NCBI GenBank assembly: GCA_012295275.1
Contig: CM022671.1
Span: 33,829,183-33,851,682, forward strand
Direction of reading: 5' to 3'
DNA: 22,500 nt
Origin: Chrysomallon squamiferum
Taxonomy: Eukaryota > Mollusca > Gastropoda > Neomphalida > Peltospiridae
The translations under genes were made by a program, and so were the position numbers. The notes beneath the pieces were generated by a model. The model was not told the origin of the DNA, ran no database searches, and saw nothing but the letters and a program-made list of their open reading frames with translations. Positions 19,533 through 22,500 of the stretch are shown here, piece after piece. Each line of letters begins with the position of its first letter. Position 1 is the first letter of the stretch.

Positions 19533-19623
19533 ATGGCTAGTTAAATGAAATAGGACGTACAAATTATTGCTGTAGCTGTGCTAAATGAAAAAGGCTTTGT
19601 AAAAATCTGTCAACAGTGATAAA

Positions 19624-19712
19624 TACACAGAATCAGATTAGTCGCGTTAAAGGTTTTATTTAGTTGCTAGTAATGTTCTTCCTGATCTGTTCATTCCTGT
19701 GTTTTCTGTTAT
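19624..19712 (+). repeat. Dispersed repeat, copy B
   Basis: Second copy of the element at 10718-10806, same orientation, about 8.9 kb away. Highest identity is in the AGATTAGTCGCGTT to TTTAGTTGCT core. Flanks of the two copies do not look alike, so the repeat is a discrete element rather than part of a large duplication. Confidence 0.75.
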
Positions 19713-19771
19713 GGTTACAACAACTGTTGTTATGCTCTCCCAGCTGTGTATTTAATTACATGCAATTTATG

Positions 19772-19815
19772 TTTAAAAAAAATAAAATAAAATAAAATAA
19801 ATAAATAAATAAAAA
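19772..19815. repeat. (AAATA)n/(AATA)n tract
   Basis: Short penta- and tetranucleotide A-rich array. Confidence 0.9.

Positions 19816-21651
<1,836 letters not shown>

Positions 21652-21682
<31 letters not shown>
21652..21682. repeat. Poly-T run
   Basis: T run of about 30 bp followed by a shorter one near 21690. Confidence 0.9.
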
Positions 21683-21684
<2 letters not shown>

Positions 21685-22080
21685 TGGGTTTTTTTTAGCT
21701 CTTTTTCTGAAGCAGTTTGGTAAGTCCGTTTAATTTTTTTTTCATTTCACTCTTCGTTTGCAATTTAATTTCGTATTTTTTATGCAGATTCTGTCCACTG
21801 TTGTTGAATCGGGGATTATATATCCAAATTTTTTATCCAGGCAGGTGGCGTCCTTGTTCAACAATAGCTGTCCACATACTATGGAAGGGGTCGCTTTAGT
21901 TCAGTTTCCCTTGCTTTGGTATCGGTGTTTTCTCTCACGGGGACAGCAGTGGCATGTCCGACATAATTAAGGTATAGTCTGATCTGTCGTAGATTATGTA
22001 GAGGAATTCGTTGAACGTGGGTATGATAACGTAATGTACATAGCTGTGTATTATTTTTAAAACGTGTTGTAATGTCTGTT
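21683..22080. other. Unique sequence, no supported gene
   Basis: Two overlapping plus-strand frames (21717-21899 and 21758-21970) are open but share the same DNA in different phases and match nothing I know. Confidence 0.45.
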
Positions 22081-22345
22081 GCGTTGTGTAGCGGGTGTAG
22101 TGGGGTGTAGCATGGTTTCGTAGGGTATGTAGCGTAGTACTGTCGAGTATAATATATTATCGTGGGGTATAGTGGGGTACAATGTAGTACACTGGGATGT
22201 TGTGTTGTATAGTATGTATGTAGTATAGTGAGGTGTGGGTACTAAAGTATAATGGGGTATAAAAAAATAATGGCATGTAGTATATGATAGTGGGTTGTAA
22301 AGCAGTATAGTGCCGTAAGGTGTAATGCGTTTTCGTATTTGTAGT
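22081..22345 (+). repeat. Decayed G-rich repeat built on GTGGGGTATA-like units
   Basis: Words such as GTGTAGTGGGG, GGGGTATAGTGGGGTA, GTAGTATAGTG and AATGGGGTATA recur for about 260 bp. G is strongly favoured over C on the plus strand. Period is about 10 bp but irregular, typical of an eroded minisatellite. Confidence 0.6.
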
Positions 22346-22365
22346 GTATAATAAGAAATGATATA

Positions 22366-22368
<3 letters not shown>

Positions 22369-22451
<83 letters not shown>
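22369..22451. repeat. (TG)n joined directly to (GA)n
   Basis: TG array at 22369-22408 switches without a gap to a GA array at 22408-22451. Confidence 0.95.
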
Positions 22452-22454
<3 letters not shown>

Positions 22455-22500
22455 AGACTTTTTGACAGTCTGGAGCGAAGATGTAAATTCCAGGGTTTAA

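Noticed and set aside
19213-19562. About 100-residue frames on both strands
   Set aside because: They are translations of CATA/CA simple repeat; no signal of selection.

Overview
This is a eukaryotic, very AT-rich and gene-poor window. It is packed with microsatellites: long perfect (GA/CT)n arrays, (AAT)n, (CA/GT)n, (ATGT)n, (GACA)n and (CAA)n, plus poly-A and poly-T runs. The one gene I can support has a TATA box, a CCAAT box and a poly(A) signal, so the genome is nuclear and animal. The density and type of simple repeats fit a mollusc, perhaps a coleoid cephalopod such as an octopus. That taxon is an inference from texture only, not from a diagnostic gene.

The gene lies on the minus strand. 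It is an uninterrupted 400-residue reading frame (5971 down to 4769) for a Krueppel-like factor with three C-terminal C2H2 zinc fingers, closest in my reading to KLF15. It has a compact and nearly complete transcription unit. Reading in transcript direction, this holds an inverted CCAAT (6258-6254), a TATA box (6211-6204), a predicted start near 6180, and a 5' UTR of about 210 nt with no ATG and an in-frame stop. The CDS starts in a strong Kozak context. The 3' UTR holds a (GA)n array, a UUAUUUAUU-type AU-rich element and an AATAAA signal (4467-4462). The sequence shows no intron.

Region by region: 1-4440 is non-coding, with repeats, a triple AGGTCA half-site array at 396-415 and a 123-bp-period tandem duplication at 2170-2394. 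The KLF unit covers about 4440-6260, with a less AT-rich upstream flank to about 6600. From 6600 to 22500 I see no gene with support. This part holds microsatellites separated by unique AT-rich sequence, a CpG-rich promoter-like island at about 12230-12590, a dispersed repeat present twice (10718 and 19624), a cluster of ATCTCRAR words at 9386-9857, a 38-bp-arm palindrome at 18192-18271 inside a decayed AT-rich repeat block, and a strand-asymmetric G-rich decayed repeat near the right end.

I do not see a multi-gene system here. The points most worth following are the single-exon KLF15-like gene with its compact promoter, the nuclear-receptor-like half-site array, the CpG-rich island and the large palindrome.
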